Positions 42,920 to 52,528 of a stretch of DNA of 64,000 bases are shown piece after piece. The number at the start of each line of letters is the position of its first letter. Position 1 is the first letter of the stretch. Where the stretch lies: contig NZ_JAPZVP010000007.1 of NCBI RefSeq assembly GCF_027622875.1, positions 186,001 through 250,000 of the forward strand, read 5' to 3'. This stretch comes from Glycomyces luteolus. Lineage in GTDB: Bacteria; Actinomycetota; Actinomycetes; Mycobacteriales; Micromonosporaceae. The position numbers and the translations under genes are program-made. The notes under the pieces are model-generated. The model did not search any database, had not been told where the DNA came from, and was given only the letters and a program-made list of their open reading frames with translations.

Positions 42920-44011
42920 GTGATCAGATGGCGATACGGGACTGTCACCGGCGTGCGCGGCGGTTGGCGCGGCTGCACCGAGCTGGAAGTCGACGTCGAG
43001 GCCCGCGAGGGCGAGGACGCGTTCTCGTGCCGGGGCCTGGCCTACGACGAGCTCGTGGGGGTCCCCGAGCTCGGCGACCGGGTGCTGCTCAACTGCAACG
43101 CCATCGCGAAGGGCCTGGGCACGGGCGGGTACGCGCTGGTCGTGGCCGTGCCGGACCGGCTCCCGGCCGACGTCGACGCACCGGGGCACATCGTCAAGGC
43201 CCGGTACACGCCGATGCAGGCGATGCGCCTGGCCGTGGACGAGGACGACTCGCCGCACCGCGCTGCCGTGGAGGCCTGCGAGGACCTCGGCGGGATGCCG
43301 GTGGTCGTGGCGGACCTGCACTCGGCGCTCGCGCCGGTGCTCGCAGGGATCCACGCGACCGCGCCCGAGGCACGGGTCGCCTACGTGATGACCGACGGCG
43401 GTTCACTCCCGGCGTGGTTCTCCCGCCAGCTCGACCAGCTCTCGGATCGGCTGTGCACCACGGTGACGGCGGGGCAGTGCTTCGGCGGGGACCTCGAAGC
43501 GACGAACGTTCACAACGCGCTCATCGCGGCGCGCGTCGTCGGCGGCGCCGACATCGCGATCGTCGCGCAGGGCCCGGGGAACCTCGGGACCGGCACGGTG
43601 TGGGGCTTCTCGGGGACCGCCGCGGGCGAGGCGGTCAACGCCGCGGCGGTGCTCGGCGGCAGGCCCGTGGCGTCGCTGCGGATCTCGGAGGGCGATGCGC
43701 GCGAACGCCATCGCGGCGTCTCGCACCACTCGATGACGGCGTACGCGAAGGTCGCGCTGGCCGCGGCCGACGTGCCGGTGCCGGACGAGCTCCCGGCGGA
43801 ACTCGAGGGCAAGATCCGGCGGCAGCTCCGCGAGCTCCCCGAGCGGCACCGCCAGATCGAGATCGACTGCTCGGGCCTGGTCGAGGCGATGGAGGCCCTC
43901 CCAGTCAAGTTGTCCACCATGGGCAGAGGACTCGACCGCGACCGCGTGTACTTCGTGGCCGCAGCGGCCGCGGGCCGCCACGCCGCCCAAATCGCCACCC
44001 GCCGCGACTGA
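42920..44011 (+). CDS. DUF3866 family protein
   Basis: 363 residues. A conserved actinobacterial protein of unknown function often found beside the paf genes. Gly-rich, nucleotide-binding-like stretches are visible (IAKGLGTGGYALVV; QGPGNLGTGTVWGFSGTAAGEAVNAAAVLGG), along with RISEGDARERHRGVSHHSMTAYAKVAL. No signal peptide or TM helix is apparent, so it is probably cytosolic. The GTG at 42920 has GATAAT (42906-42911) 8 nt upstream. It is divergent from pafB and sits between pafB and pafA. Confidence 0.85.
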   Translation: MIRWRYGTVTGVRGGWRGCTELEVDVEAREGEDAFSCRGLAYDELVGVPELGDRVLLNCNAIAKGLGTGGYALVVAVPDRLPADVDAPGHIVKARYTPMQAMRLAVDEDDSPHRAAVEACEDLGGMPVVVADLHSALAPVLAGIHATAPEARVAYVMTDGGSLPAWFSRQLDQLSDRLCTTVTAGQCFGGDLEATNVHNALIAARVVGGADIAIVAQGPGNLGTGTVWGFSGTAAGEAVNAAAVLGGRPVASLRISEGDARERHRGVSHHSMTAYAKVALAAADVPVPDELPAELEGKIRRQLRELPERHRQIEIDCSGLVEAMEALPVKLSTMGRGLDRDRVYFVAAAAAGRHAAQIATRRD

Positions 44012-44051
44012 GGGCGCCCCCAGGTCCACTCCCCTCACCGCCGTCGCAACA

Positions 44052-44220
44052 CTTCAGGTCCCCCACGCTAGCTTCGAAACCGGGGGCCCTTTCCCGGCGG
44101 CAGCGCCGACCGCCGGCATGCGCCGTTGTCTTCCGCTTCGCGATCCATCCGGCGCTCCTGCTTCAGCTCCGCTTCAGGTTCACCCCGCTGCCTTGGAAAC
44201 CGGGGGCCCTTTCCCAGCGC
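44052..44220. repeat. Two imperfect direct repeats with an exact 20-bp core, 120 bp apart
   Basis: GAAACCGGGGGCCCTTTCCC occurs at 44076-44095 and again at 44196-44215. Flanks starting CTTCAGGT and containing CCCC.CGCT are also partly conserved, giving two units of about 45 bp. The region between DUF3866 and the small membrane gene is otherwise gene-free. Confidence 0.8.
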
Positions 44221-44254
44221 CGATGGCGCTCTCGGCGTGCGCCGGGAAGCGAAC

Positions 44255-44286
44255 CGCCCCGTCTGCGCGACAGCGCAGACGGGGCG
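44255..44286. terminator. Terminator between DUF3866 and the small membrane protein gene
   Basis: A perfect 14-bp stem (CGCCCCGTCTGCGC and complement), loop GACA. It lies 19 bp beyond the stop of the minus-strand gene, with no T-run longer than two. Confidence 0.75.
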
Positions 44287-44305
44287 TTGCTCGATCTCGT
44301 ATTCG

Positions 44306-44551
44306 CTAGAGCACGAACAGCACCAGGACCCACAGGCCGATGACCGCCGCCAAGGCGACCGCCAGGACCCAGGTCGGGACCGTGTACTCGCCACGGCGGT
44401 TCCGCGCGATCTCCTCGCGGATCCGGCTCGTGCGCCGCTCGTAGGCGGCCACCGGGTCGAGGGAGCTCAGCGGGTCCGAACGGCGGCCGGGCGATTCGCG
44501 CTTCCGCTCCTCGGCGTGCTCCGGCTCTGCGGAGTCGTTCCGATCCGTCAT
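44306..44551 (-). CDS. Small single-pass membrane protein downstream of pafA
   Basis: 81 residues. A charged N-terminal half with many Glu/Arg (to about residue 58) is followed by one TM helix (about 60-81) that runs to the C-terminus, so it is tail-anchored. Family not recognised. The ATG at 44551 lies 8 nt after the pafA stop with GTGAGG before it; an alternative GTG at 44563 would overlap the pafA stop. Its fixed position behind pafA suggests co-transcription. Confidence 0.6.
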   Translation of the reverse strand: MTDRNDSAEPEHAEERKRESPGRRSDPLSSLDPVAAYERRTSRIREEIARNRRGEYTVPTWVLAVALAAVIGLWVLVLFVL

Positions 44552-44559
44552 CACTCGCC

Positions 44560-45918
44560 TCACATGCTGGCGATGAGCTTGTCGACCCGCTCGTCACGCG
44601 ACCGGAACGGGTCCTTGCACAGCACCGTGCGCTGCGCCTGGTCGTTCAGCTTCAAGTGCACCCAGTCGACGGTGAAGTCGCGGCGCTTCTCCTGCGCCTT
44701 GCGGATGAACTCCCCGCGCAGCCGCGCCCGCGTGGTCTGCGGCGGTACCTCCTTCGCCTCGAAGACCTCCACGTCATGCGTGATCCGCTCGGCCTCGCCG
44801 CGCTTCTCCATGAGGTGGTGCAGGCCCCGGCCGCGCCGGATGTCGTGGTACGCCAGGTCGAGCTGCGCCACACGCGGGCTCGAGAGCGCCAGGCCCCGCT
44901 TCTCGCGGTAGCGCTCGATGAGCTTGTACTTCGCGACCCAGTCGATCTCGCGCGAGACCGAGTCGAGGTCCTCGGACTCGACGGCCTGGAGCACCCGGCC
45001 CCACAGGTCGATGACCCGCTTGGTGCCCGCGTCGGCGCCGCGCTGGTCGACGAAGTCGATGGCCTTCTCGAGGTACTCGCGCTGGATGTCCAGCGCCGAC
45101 GCCTCGCGGCCGCTCGCCAGGCGCACCAGGCGCTTGCCCGTCGTGTCGTGGCTGATCTCGCGGATCGCCCGGATCGGGTTCTCCAGCGTGAGGTCGCGCA
45201 TCGTCACACCGGTCTCGATCATCCGCAGCACCAGGTCGGCCGAGCCGACCTTGAGCATCGTGGTGACCTCGTTGATGTTCGAGTCGCCCACGATGACGTG
45301 CAGGCGGCGGTACCGCTCGGCGTCGGCGTGCGGCTCGTCGCGGGTATTGATGATCGGCCGCGAGCGGGTCGTGGCCGAGGAGACGCCCTCCCAGATGTGC
45401 TCGGCGCGCTGCGACAGGCAGAAGCGCGCGCCGCGCGGGGTCTGGAGGACCTTCCCGGCCCCGCAGATGAGCTGGCGGGTGACCAGGAACGGGATGAGCA
45501 CCTCGGCGAGGCGCCCGAACTCGCCGTGGCGGCTGACCAGGTAGTTCTCGTGGCAGCCGTAGGAGTTCCCGGCGGAGTCGGTGTTGTTCTTGAACAGGTA
45601 GATGTCCCCCGCGATGCCCTCGTCGTGGAGGCGCTTCTCGGCGTCGATCATGAGGCCTTCGAGGATGCGTTCACCGGCCCGGTCGTGCTTGACCAGGTCC
45701 TCGATCGAGTCGCACTCGGGGGTGGCGTACTCGGGGTGGGAGCCCACGTCGAGGTAGAGGCGGGCGCCGTTGCGGAGGAACACGTTGGAGGAGCGGCCCC
45801 AGGAGACCACACGCCTGAAGAGGTAGCGGGCCACTTCGTCCGGAGACAGGCGGCGCTGTCCCCTGAAGGTGCAAGTGACCCCGTATTCGGTCTCCAGTCC
45901 GAAAATGCGCCTGTCCAT
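44560..45918 (-). CDS. pafA: Pup-protein ligase PafA
   Basis: 452 residues. PafA attaches deamidated Pup (C-terminal Glu) to substrate lysines using ATP; the fold is related to glutamine synthetase. Motifs: [16 protein letters not shown] with the Mg-binding Glu9, [74 protein letters not shown] and the C-terminal small domain. It lacks the Dop-specific loop after residue 40. The ATG at 45918 has TAGGGT (45925-45930) 6 nt upstream, so it has its own leaderless promoter. Confidence 0.97.
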   Translation of the reverse strand: MDRRIFGLETEYGVTCTFRGQRRLSPDEVARYLFRRVVSWGRSSNVFLRNGARLYLDVGSHPEYATPECDSIEDLVKHDRAGERILEGLMIDAEKRLHDEGIAGDIYLFKNNTDSAGNSYGCHENYLVSRHGEFGRLAEVLIPFLVTRQLICGAGKVLQTPRGARFCLSQRAEHIWEGVSSATTRSRPIINTRDEPHADAERYRRLHVIVGDSNINEVTTMLKVGSADLVLRMIETGVTMRDLTLENPIRAIREISHDTTGKRLVRLASGREASALDIQREYLEKAIDFVDQRGADAGTKRVIDLWGRVLQAVESEDLDSVSREIDWVAKYKLIERYREKRGLALSSPRVAQLDLAYHDIRRGRGLHHLMEKRGEAERITHDVEVFEAKEVPPQTTRARLRGEFIRKAQEKRRDFTVDWVHLKLNDQAQRTVLCKDPFRSRDERVDKLIASM

Positions 45919-46210
45919 GTCGAAACCCTACCCCGATTCGGTTGAGGAGAACACCCCTCGCGGTCGAACGGTTCCATACCGCGACGGGCACTATGGAGAT
46001 TGTTCGATTTACGGCGGTATGCACCTGGTTCGATGCGGTCCCGCCGGGACGGGCCGTCCACTTGAGAGGGACGGCAGGTACTCGAAGGAGTGTCGGTCGG
46101 TGATATCCGGCGACCGCTCGCGGCGGTTGCCGACCGGGCCGGTCGGGCCCGCGAGGACGCGGGTACCCGCCCGGCCCGGCCTCAAGCGGTGAACGGCCGG
46201 CGTGCGGTCG

Positions 46211-46972
46211 TCAGGACTCGTCGGTGTCGGGAGCCTCGTCCGCGGGCGCTTGGGCCGCCCTGGGCTCGGCTGCCGCCGGGCTCGCCAGCAGCGCGTCCAG
46301 GGCCAGGCCCTCGATGCGACGGAAGGCCCGGCCGGGGCGTGCCCGCTCCAGGACCGCCACCTCCAGGACCTCCTTGGTCAGCTCGCGGGGCGTGCCGCTG
46401 CCGCCGGAGCTGGAGAGCGCCCGCAGGGCCAGCGCGAACGCGTCCGCGAGCGGGGCCTCGAAGTCGTGGCCTTCGGCCAGGACCTCCTTGAGCTGGTCGG
46501 CGTCGCCGCCCATGGCGAGGTAGCCGGGCTCGTCGTTGATGGAGCCGTCGAAGGTGAGCCGGTAGAGCTCGTCCTCCTGGGGTCCGGAGCCGACGCCGGC
46601 GACGCAGATCTCGACCTCGAAGGGCTTGGTCTGCTCCGAGAAGATCGCGCCGAGGGTCTGGGCGTAGGCCTTGGCGAGGCTGGCGGCGTTCACGTCGCGG
46701 CGGTCGTAGGAGTAGCCGCGCAGGTCGGCCATCCGGACGCCGGCCGTGCGGAGGTTCTCGAACTCGTTGTACTTGCCGACGGCCGCGAAGCCGATGCGGT
46801 CATAGAGCTCATAGACCTTGTGCAGGGCCGAGGAGACGTTCTCCGCGACGAGGAGGACGCCGTCGGCGCAGGAGAGCACCACGACGTTGCGGCCCCGGGA
46901 GATGTTCTTGCGGGCGAACTCGGCCCGGTCCCGCATGATCTGTTCGGGACTGGTGTAGAACTGCATGGCCAT
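46211..46972 (-). CDS. prcA: 20S proteasome alpha subunit
   Basis: 253 residues. Forms the outer alpha rings and gate of the 20S core. It starts with the actinobacterial gating tail [24 protein letters not shown], then [44 protein letters not shown] and [17 protein letters not shown]. The C-terminal tail (about 225-253) is Ala/Pro/Glu-rich and disordered. It follows prcB by 15 bp. Confidence 0.97.
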   Translation of the reverse strand: MAMQFYTSPEQIMRDRAEFARKNISRGRNVVVLSCADGVLLVAENVSSALHKVYELYDRIGFAAVGKYNEFENLRTAGVRMADLRGYSYDRRDVNAASLAKAYAQTLGAIFSEQTKPFEVEICVAGVGSGPQEDELYRLTFDGSINDEPGYLAMGGDADQLKEVLAEGHDFEAPLADAFALALRALSSSGGSGTPRELTKEVLEVAVLERARPGRAFRRIEGLALDALLASPAAAEPRAAQAPADEAPDTDES

Positions 46973-46987
46973 GTCCGGCTCCTCTCC

Positions 46988-47824
46988 TTATCCGTAGGGG
47001 TTCTCGGTGCGGGCCGCGATCACCGCGCGGGCGACGTCGGCCACGACGGCCTCATCGATCCGCTTGGAGCCTTCGGCGGTGGCGGTCATGACCACGGGGT
47101 AGAGGTCGCGGGTCGGGTCGGGTCCGCCGGTGGCGGAGTCGTCGTCGGCGGCGTCGTAGAGCGATTCGACGGCGATCTTGACGGCTTCATCGGTGCCGAT
47201 GTCGCGGCGGTAGCGCTTCTTGAGGGAGCTCTTGGCGAACATGGAGCCGGAGCCGATGGAGTCGAAGTCGCGTTCTGCGTAGATGCCGCCGACGACGTCG
47301 AAGCTGTAGATCTTCCCGGCTTCTTCGATGGAGGCGGCGTCGACGTCGAACCCGGCGAAGAGGGGGACGACGGCGAGGCCCTGGAGGGCGATGCCGAGGT
47401 TGCCGCGCAGCATGGTGGCAAGGCGGTTGGCCTTGCCGTTCAGGGTGAGCGGGGCGCCTTCGATCTTCTCGTAGTGCTCGAGTTCGAGCTGGTAGAGCTT
47501 GACCAGTTCGATGCCGAGGCCGGCCGTGCCCGCGATGCCGACGAGCGAGTAGCCGTCGGCCGGGAAGACCTTCTCGATGTCGCGACTCGAGATGTAGTTG
47601 CCCATGGTCGCGCGGCGGTCGCCGGCCATGACGACGCCTTCTGCCGTGCGCAGGGCGACGATGGTGGTGGCGTGGGCGCTGACTGCGGCGAAGTCGCCGG
47701 GCGGCAGGGGTCTGCGCCCCGGCAGCAGTTCGGGTGCCACCTGCGTGAGGAACTCCGAGAAGGAGGAGGTTCCAGCCGTCATATACGCGTTGGGCAGTTT
47801 GCCTGGGAATCCTTGACCTGTCAC
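46988..47824 (-). CDS. prcB: 20S proteasome beta subunit
   Basis: 278 residues. The catalytic subunit. A 52-residue propeptide is cut before Thr53 in [24 protein letters not shown], exposing the N-terminal threonine nucleophile. Asp near residue 70 and the MAGDRR motif are intact, as is the [21 protein letters not shown] segment. GTG start at 47824 with GGGAGGT 7 nt upstream. An AT-rich TAAATA-like stretch before it may be an internal promoter. It lies 154 bp after pup and is co-directional with prcA. Confidence 0.97.
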   Translation of the reverse strand: MTGQGFPGKLPNAYMTAGTSSFSEFLTQVAPELLPGRRPLPPGDFAAVSAHATTIVALRTAEGVVMAGDRRATMGNYISSRDIEKVFPADGYSLVGIAGTAGLGIELVKLYQLELEHYEKIEGAPLTLNGKANRLATMLRGNLGIALQGLAVVPLFAGFDVDAASIEEAGKIYSFDVVGGIYAERDFDSIGSGSMFAKSSLKKRYRRDIGTDEAVKIAVESLYDAADDDSATGGPDPTRDLYPVVMTATAEGSKRIDEAVVADVARAVIAARTENPYG

Positions 47825-47978
47825 GACATGACCTCCCTAGTCCTCTATTTAGAAAAATGCGCCGACGATGCGCGGCTGGCCGCTTCGGACCCGCGGGGCC
47901 GGAGGGCTCCGGTGGGGCAAGGCCCCTGATGCGCCTGTAGGCGTCGCACCAGGTGGCCCTGTCACCGGCAGGGGGCTG

Positions 47979-48194
47979 CTACTGGCCGCCCTTTTGCACG
48001 AACGAGCGGACGAATTCCTCGGAGTTGGTCTCCAGGACTTCATCGATCTCGTCGAGCAGGTCGTCTACTTCTTCGGTGATCGCTTCGTGGCGTTCGGCAA
48101 TCTCGGGGTCTACAGCGGCCTCGGTGGCCTCGGCATCTGCTTCCTGCCGCGACCGCTGCGACTGCGACTGCCCGCCGGAGTCCTTCGCTGCCAT
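47979..48194 (-). CDS. pup: Prokaryotic ubiquitin-like protein Pup
   Basis: 71 residues. Rich in Gln, Glu and Asp and disordered, with the C-terminal coiled-coil-forming segment EEVDDLLDEIDEVLETNSEEFVRSFVQKGGQ. It ends in GGQ, so Dop must deamidate the last Gln to Glu before PafA can use it. AAGGGAA lies 8 nt before the ATG. It sits between dop (upstream) and prcB (downstream), the order seen in mycobacteria. Confidence 0.98.
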   Translation of the reverse strand: MAAKDSGGQSQSQRSRQEADAEATEAAVDPEIAERHEAITEEVDDLLDEIDEVLETNSEEFVRSFVQKGGQ

Positions 48195-48305
48195 AGCTGT
48201 TCCCTTCTACCTTGACGGTGCCTAAACCGTACCGCGAGAGTACGACAGCACGCCAGATACGACGCCGCACTGCCGTGCATTATTCCCGCGGACGAAACAG
48301 GGGCC

Positions 48306-49811
48306 TCAATCGGCCGTGATGATGTCGAGGAGGTCCTTGGCGGCCTCGCAACGCTCGAACAGCTCCCCCACATGGGCTTTGGTGCCTTTTTCAGGCTCCA
48401 TCATGGGCACTCGCACGAGCGAGTCGGCGCCGACGTCGAAGATGACGGAGTCCCAGGAGGCGGCCACGACCTCGGAGGGGTAGCGGGCGAGGCAGCGCCC
48501 GCGGAAGAACGCCCGGGTGTCACTGGGCGGCTCGGTCATCGCGTCGATGATCTCGGTGTCGGTGAGCAGGCGCTTCATCTTGCCGCGGGCGACGAGGCGG
48601 TGGTAGAGGCCCTTCTCGGGGCGCACGTCGTGGTACTGGAGGTCGATGGCCTGGAGTTTCGCGGCACCCCAGCCGAGGTTCTCGCGTTCGCGGTAGCGGT
48701 CGAGCAGCGAGAGCTTGGCGGGCCAGTCGAGCATGTCGGCCAGTTCCATGGGGTCGCGGGCCAGCGCGTCGAGCACGTACGCCCACAGGTCGAGGACCTC
48801 GCGGGTGTCGGGGTCGGCGTCGGCGCCGCAGTAGGCCTCGGCCTGCTCCAGGATGGACTGCTGGAGTTCGATGGCGGTGAGGCGCTTGCCGTTGCGCAGT
48901 TCGATCTTGTGCCTGAGGGTGGGGTCGTGGCTGACGGCGCGAAGTTCGGCGACGGGTTCGGCGATGCCGAGGGTGCCGTCGAAGGCGCCGGACTCGATCA
49001 TGGACAGCACGATTGAGGCGGTGCCGACCTTGAGGAAGGTGGCGTGCTCGGCGAGGTTGGCGTCGCCGATGATGACGTGGAGGCGCCGGTAGCGTTCGGC
49101 GTCGGCGTGGGGTTCGTCGCGGGTGTTGATGATGGGGCGCTTCAGTGTGGTCTCAAGGCCCACTTCGACTTCGAAGAAGTCGGCGCGCTGGGAGATCTGG
49201 AAGCGGTGCTCGGAGGCGTCCTGGCCGATGCCTATGCGCCCGGCGCCGCAGAAGATCTGGCGGGTGACCAGGAACGGCGTGAAGTGGGCGACGATGTCGG
49301 CGAAGGGGGTCTGGCGCGACATGAGGAAGTTCTCGTGCGCGCCGTAGGAGGCGCCCTTGTTGTCGGTGTTGTTCTTGTACAGGTTGATCGGACCGATGCC
49401 GGGCGTGTGGGCCGCGCGGAGGGCGGCTTCGGCCATGGTCATCTCGCCGGCCTTGTCGAACAGGACGATCTCGCGTGGATTGGTGACTTCGGGGGTCGAG
49501 TACTCCGGGTGGGCGTGGTCGACGTAGAGGCGTGCGCCGTTGGTCAGGATGACGTTGGCGAGACCCGAGTCCTCGTCGGCGAGGTTCTCGGCCGGATCGT
49601 AGAGGGCGCCGGTGTAGGTGAAGCCGCGCGCGTCGCGCAGGGGGGTCTCCTCCTCGTAGTCCCACCTGGCCCGGCCGCCCTTGGAGAGCTCGGGGCGGGC
49701 GGCGTAGGCGTTGACGATCTGCGAGGAGGTCACCATCGGGTTGGCGCCCGGCTGGCCCGGCACGGAGATCCCGTATTCGATCTCGGTGCCCATAATGCGG
49801 CGTACGGTCAT
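48306..49811 (-). CDS. dop: Deamidase/depupylase Dop
   Basis: 501 residues. Dop converts Pup-Gln to Pup-Glu and also removes Pup from substrates. It is homologous to PafA: RRIMGTEIEYGIS, then the Dop-specific loop (about 45-80, with RARWDYEEETPLRDARGF), NGARLYVDHAHPEYSTPEV (catalytic Asp in YVDHAHPE), KNNTDNKGASYGAHENFLM and [29 protein letters not shown] use the ATG at 49811, which has TAGGCT (49819-49824) 7 nt upstream; the longer frame would add 35 residues unlike other Dop proteins. Pup lies 111 bp downstream. Confidence 0.97.
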   Translation of the reverse strand: MTVRRIMGTEIEYGISVPGQPGANPMVTSSQIVNAYAARPELSKGGRARWDYEEETPLRDARGFTYTGALYDPAENLADEDSGLANVILTNGARLYVDHAHPEYSTPEVTNPREIVLFDKAGEMTMAEAALRAAHTPGIGPINLYKNNTDNKGASYGAHENFLMSRQTPFADIVAHFTPFLVTRQIFCGAGRIGIGQDASEHRFQISQRADFFEVEVGLETTLKRPIINTRDEPHADAERYRRLHVIIGDANLAEHATFLKVGTASIVLSMIESGAFDGTLGIAEPVAELRAVSHDPTLRHKIELRNGKRLTAIELQQSILEQAEAYCGADADPDTREVLDLWAYVLDALARDPMELADMLDWPAKLSLLDRYRERENLGWGAAKLQAIDLQYHDVRPEKGLYHRLVARGKMKRLLTDTEIIDAMTEPPSDTRAFFRGRCLARYPSEVVAASWDSVIFDVGADSLVRVPMMEPEKGTKAHVGELFERCEAAKDLLDIITAD

Positions 49812-50240
49812 GCTCTCGAGCCTAGTCCCTTCGGGCGCGGCGGCGCTCCCTCCGATCGGAGACGTCTGGATTTCCGGGCCGCCGAGTCTCGCGCCGTTGA
49901 GGTTCCGGGTCTTCATGGCGATCGGTTACCCGTCGCCGGGTGGTCTGACACGTTCTGAGGTGCGCCGATCGGCCGGCGGGGGTGCCGCCGGCCGATCGAG
50001 GCAACGTTCTTGCAGGCCGTGCTTTCGGTGCCTTCTGCATCGCTGCAGGCGGCGCTTCAGGTACCTTCCGCTTCGCTACAGACGGTGCTTTAGGTACCTT
50101 CCGCTTCGCTACAGACGGTGCTTTAGGTACCTTCCGCTTCGCTACAGACGGTGCTTAAGGTACCTTCCGCTTCGCTACAGACGGTGCTTAAGGTACCTTC
50201 CGCTTCGCTACAGACGGTGCTTAAGGTACCTTCCGCTTCG
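49812..50240. other. 429-bp intergenic region between arc and dop with tandem repeats
   Basis: No gene. It holds, from left to right, the leaderless dop promoter, a perfect 14-bp hairpin at 49966-49998 (CGATCGGCCGGCGG arms), and a 33-bp tandem array described separately. Plus-strand frames across the array stay open only because 33 is divisible by three. Confidence 0.75.
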
Positions 50241-50246
50241 CTACAG
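50011..50246. repeat. 33-bp tandem repeat array downstream of arc
   Basis: The unit GGTACCTTCCGCTTCGCTAC plus 13 nt (ending GGTGCTTTA or GGTGCTTAA) begins at 50060, 50093, 50126, 50159, 50192 and 50225, with a degenerate copy at 50027 and a partial one before it. The last copy is cut after 22 nt and contains the arc stop codon (50241-50243). Copies fall into two subtypes (TTTA near dop, TTAA near arc), which suggests growth by unit duplication. Confidence 0.95.
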
Positions 50247-52022
50247 GTACTGACCGGTGTTCGACACCGTGTCGATGCTGCGGCCGGAGTCGGGGCCCTT
50301 GCCGGAGACGAGCGTGCGGATGTAGACGATCCGCTCGCCCTTCTTGCCGGAGATGCGGGCCCAGTCGTCGGGGTTGGTGGTGTTCGGGAGGTCCTCGTTC
50401 TCGCGGAACTCGTCGACTGTGGAGTCGATGAGGTGGCTCAGGCGGATGCCCTTCGACTGATGTGTCAGGAAGTCCTTGATGGCCATCTTCTTCGCCCGCG
50501 CGACGATGTTCTCGATCATCGCGCCGGAGTTGAAGTCCTTGAAGTAGAGCACTTCCTTGTCGCCGTCGGCGTAAGTGACCTCGAGGAAGCGGTTCTCGTC
50601 CACTTCGGAGTACATCCGCTCGACGACCGCCTGGATCATCGACTGCACGGTGGCTTCGCGGTCCTTGTCGTGCTCGGCGAGGTCGTCGTCGTGCAGCGGC
50701 AGGGTCGTGGTGATGTACTTCGAGAAGATGTCCTTCGCCGACTCGGCGTCGGGCCGCTCGATCTTGATCTTGACGTCCAGGCGGCCGGGCCGCAGGATCG
50801 CCGGGTCGATCATGTCCTCGCGGTTCGAGGCGCCGATGACGATGACGTTCTCGAGGCCCTCCACGCCGTCGATCTCCGACAGCAGCTGGGGGACGATGGT
50901 GTTCTCGACGTCGGAGGACACGCCCGATCCGCGGGTGCGGAATATCGAGTCCATCTCGTCGAAGAACACGATCACGGGCATGCCTTCGCTGGCCTTCTCG
51001 CGGGCCCGCTGGAAGACCAGGCGGATGTGCCGCTCGGTCTCGCCGACATACTTGTTCAGCAGCTCAGGACCCTTGATGTTGAGGAAGTAGCTCCTGCCGG
51101 AGGCCTCCTCGCCGCGCATCTCGGCGACCTTCTTGGCCAGCGAGTTGGCGACGGCCTTGGCGATGAGCGTCTTGCCGCAGCCCGGCGGGCCGTACAGCAG
51201 GATGCCCTTCGGTGCGCGCAGCTCGTGCTCGCGGAAGAGGTCGGCGTGGAGGAACGGCAGTTCCACCGCGTCGCGGATCATCTCGATCTGGCCGTCGAGG
51301 CCGCCGATGTCGTAGTAGTCGACGTCGGGGACCTCTTCGAGGACGAGCTCTTCGACCTCGCTCTTCTGGATGCGCTCGTACGCGTACCCGGCGCGCGGCT
51401 CGATCATGACCGAGTCGCCCGCCCGCAGCGGCGAGTTGATGAGCGCGTCGGAGAGCAGCACGACCCGCTCCTCGTCGGCGTGGCTGGTCACCAGCGCGCG
51501 GTCCGGAGGGCCGCCCGCGGTGTTCTCGATGAGCTCCTTGAGCGTCACCACCTCGCCGATGCGCTCGTAGTCGAGCACCTCGACTACGTTCATGGCGTCG
51601 TTGAGCAGGACTTCCTGGCCGCGTTCGAGCTCGTCGACGTCGATCGACGGCGCGAGCGAGACGCGGAACTTCCTCCCGGAGGTGAAGACGTCGACGGTGC
51701 CGTCCTCACGGGCCCCCAGGAACACGCCGTAGCCGGACGGCGGTTGTGCGAGCCGGTCGATTTCCTCTTTCAGTGAGACGATCTGCTCGCGGGCCTCCTT
51801 CAAGGTGGCCACGAGCCGCTCGTTCTGCTCCGACAGGCGGTCAATCTGGGATTGGGCGGCGGCGAGCCGCTCCTCCAGAATGTGCATGTGTCGGGGCGTT
51901 TCGGTGAGACGGCGTCGGGCAGCGGCCAGTTCTTCCTGGAGCTCTTCGACCTGTCCTGACAGTTCGTCGTGCTCTGAGCCCTGGCTCAGGTTCTGTCGAC
52001 GGTCCTCGTTGCTACGTGCCAC
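50241..52022 (-). CDS. arc: Proteasome-associated AAA+ ATPase ARC/Mpa
   Basis: 593 residues. A hexameric unfoldase that recognises Pup and feeds substrates into the 20S core. An N-terminal coiled coil (about 18-80) binds Pup, two OB domains follow, then the AAA module: Walker A GPPGCGKT, Walker [13 protein letters not shown], sensor IGASNRED and arginine-finger region [10 protein letters not shown]. The C-terminus GQYL is the HbYX-like tail that docks to the proteasome alpha ring. GTG start at 52022 with GGGAGGT upstream. It is divergent from the ferredoxin gene. Confidence 0.97.
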   Translation of the reverse strand: MARSNEDRRQNLSQGSEHDELSGQVEELQEELAAARRRLTETPRHMHILEERLAAAQSQIDRLSEQNERLVATLKEAREQIVSLKEEIDRLAQPPSGYGVFLGAREDGTVDVFTSGRKFRVSLAPSIDVDELERGQEVLLNDAMNVVEVLDYERIGEVVTLKELIENTAGGPPDRALVTSHADEERVVLLSDALINSPLRAGDSVMIEPRAGYAYERIQKSEVEELVLEEVPDVDYYDIGGLDGQIEMIRDAVELPFLHADLFREHELRAPKGILLYGPPGCGKTLIAKAVANSLAKKVAEMRGEEASGRSYFLNIKGPELLNKYVGETERHIRLVFQRAREKASEGMPVIVFFDEMDSIFRTRGSGVSSDVENTIVPQLLSEIDGVEGLENVIVIGASNREDMIDPAILRPGRLDVKIKIERPDAESAKDIFSKYITTTLPLHDDDLAEHDKDREATVQSMIQAVVERMYSEVDENRFLEVTYADGDKEVLYFKDFNSGAMIENIVARAKKMAIKDFLTHQSKGIRLSHLIDSTVDEFRENEDLPNTTNPDDWARISGKKGERIVYIRTLVSGKGPDSGRSIDTVSNTGQYL

Positions 52023-52140
52023 GGGTCACACCTCCCGAGTGAGGGTTGTCCTACTCCAACCGTAGCTGGCTGGGGAGGCCAATAGTAAGACTCGACACCG
52101 ACATTGCGCCAGCTTCTTCGCGGCAATTAATCTGGGGGGC

Positions 52141-52428
52141 ATGGCTGAGGAACGTGAACTCGAGGTGTCGATCGACCAGGACGCCTGCACCGGCGACGGG
52201 CTCTGCGTGCAGTACGCGCCCTCGATCTTCGAGTTCGACATCGACGGGCTCGCCTATGTGAAGGATCCGAGCGGTGAGCTGTTGACTACGGCCGGTTCGC
52301 AAGTCGACGTGCCGGAACACCTGCGTCTGGACATCGTGAACGCCGCCCACGACTGCCCCGGCGAGTGCATCTACGTCCGCGACCGCAAGGACAAGACCGC
52401 CGTCGCGGGCCCCGGCGCGGACGACTAG
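52141..52428 (+). CDS. [3Fe-4S]-type ferredoxin
   Basis: 95 residues. IDQDACTGDGLCVQYAPSIF (Cys16, Cys22) and HDCPGECIYV (Cys72) give the C-x5-C...CP pattern of single [3Fe-4S] ferredoxins; an extra Cys76 replaces the usual Ala. The Cys19 of [4Fe-4S] proteins is Gly/Asp here. Streptomyces relatives pass electrons to P450s, but none is nearby. TAATCT lies 7 nt before the ATG, and a GGGGGG run overlaps it, so leaderless or SD-led starts both fit. It is divergent from arc, with 118 bp between. Confidence 0.88.
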   Translation: MAEERELEVSIDQDACTGDGLCVQYAPSIFEFDIDGLAYVKDPSGELLTTAGSQVDVPEHLRLDIVNAAHDCPGECIYVRDRKDKTAVAGPGADD

Positions 52429-52441
52429 CGAAACGAGATTC

Positions 52442-52471
52442 GGGCGGGTGACGCGATCGCGTCACCCGCCC
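52442..52471. terminator. Terminator between ferredoxin and trmI
   Basis: A perfect 15-bp inverted repeat with almost no loop (GGGCGGGTGACGCGA and complement), 13 bp after the ferredoxin stop. It has no T-tract and is usable by both convergent genes. Confidence 0.7.
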
Positions 52472-52528
52472 CCAAGACGTGTGGACCCAGGTAGAGTGGG
52501 GTAAACGCCGAATAATTTGACCGGATCG

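Noticed and set aside
50011-50246. CRISPR array
   Set aside because: Units are directly adjacent with no variable spacers, and no cas gene is present. It is a simple tandem repeat.
49711-50253. Plus-strand ORF with an 11-residue repeat across the arc-dop array
   Set aside because: The frame stays open only because the DNA unit is 33 bp. It overlaps dop antisense, has no ribosome-binding site, and the Arg/Tyr/Leu repeat has no coding bias.
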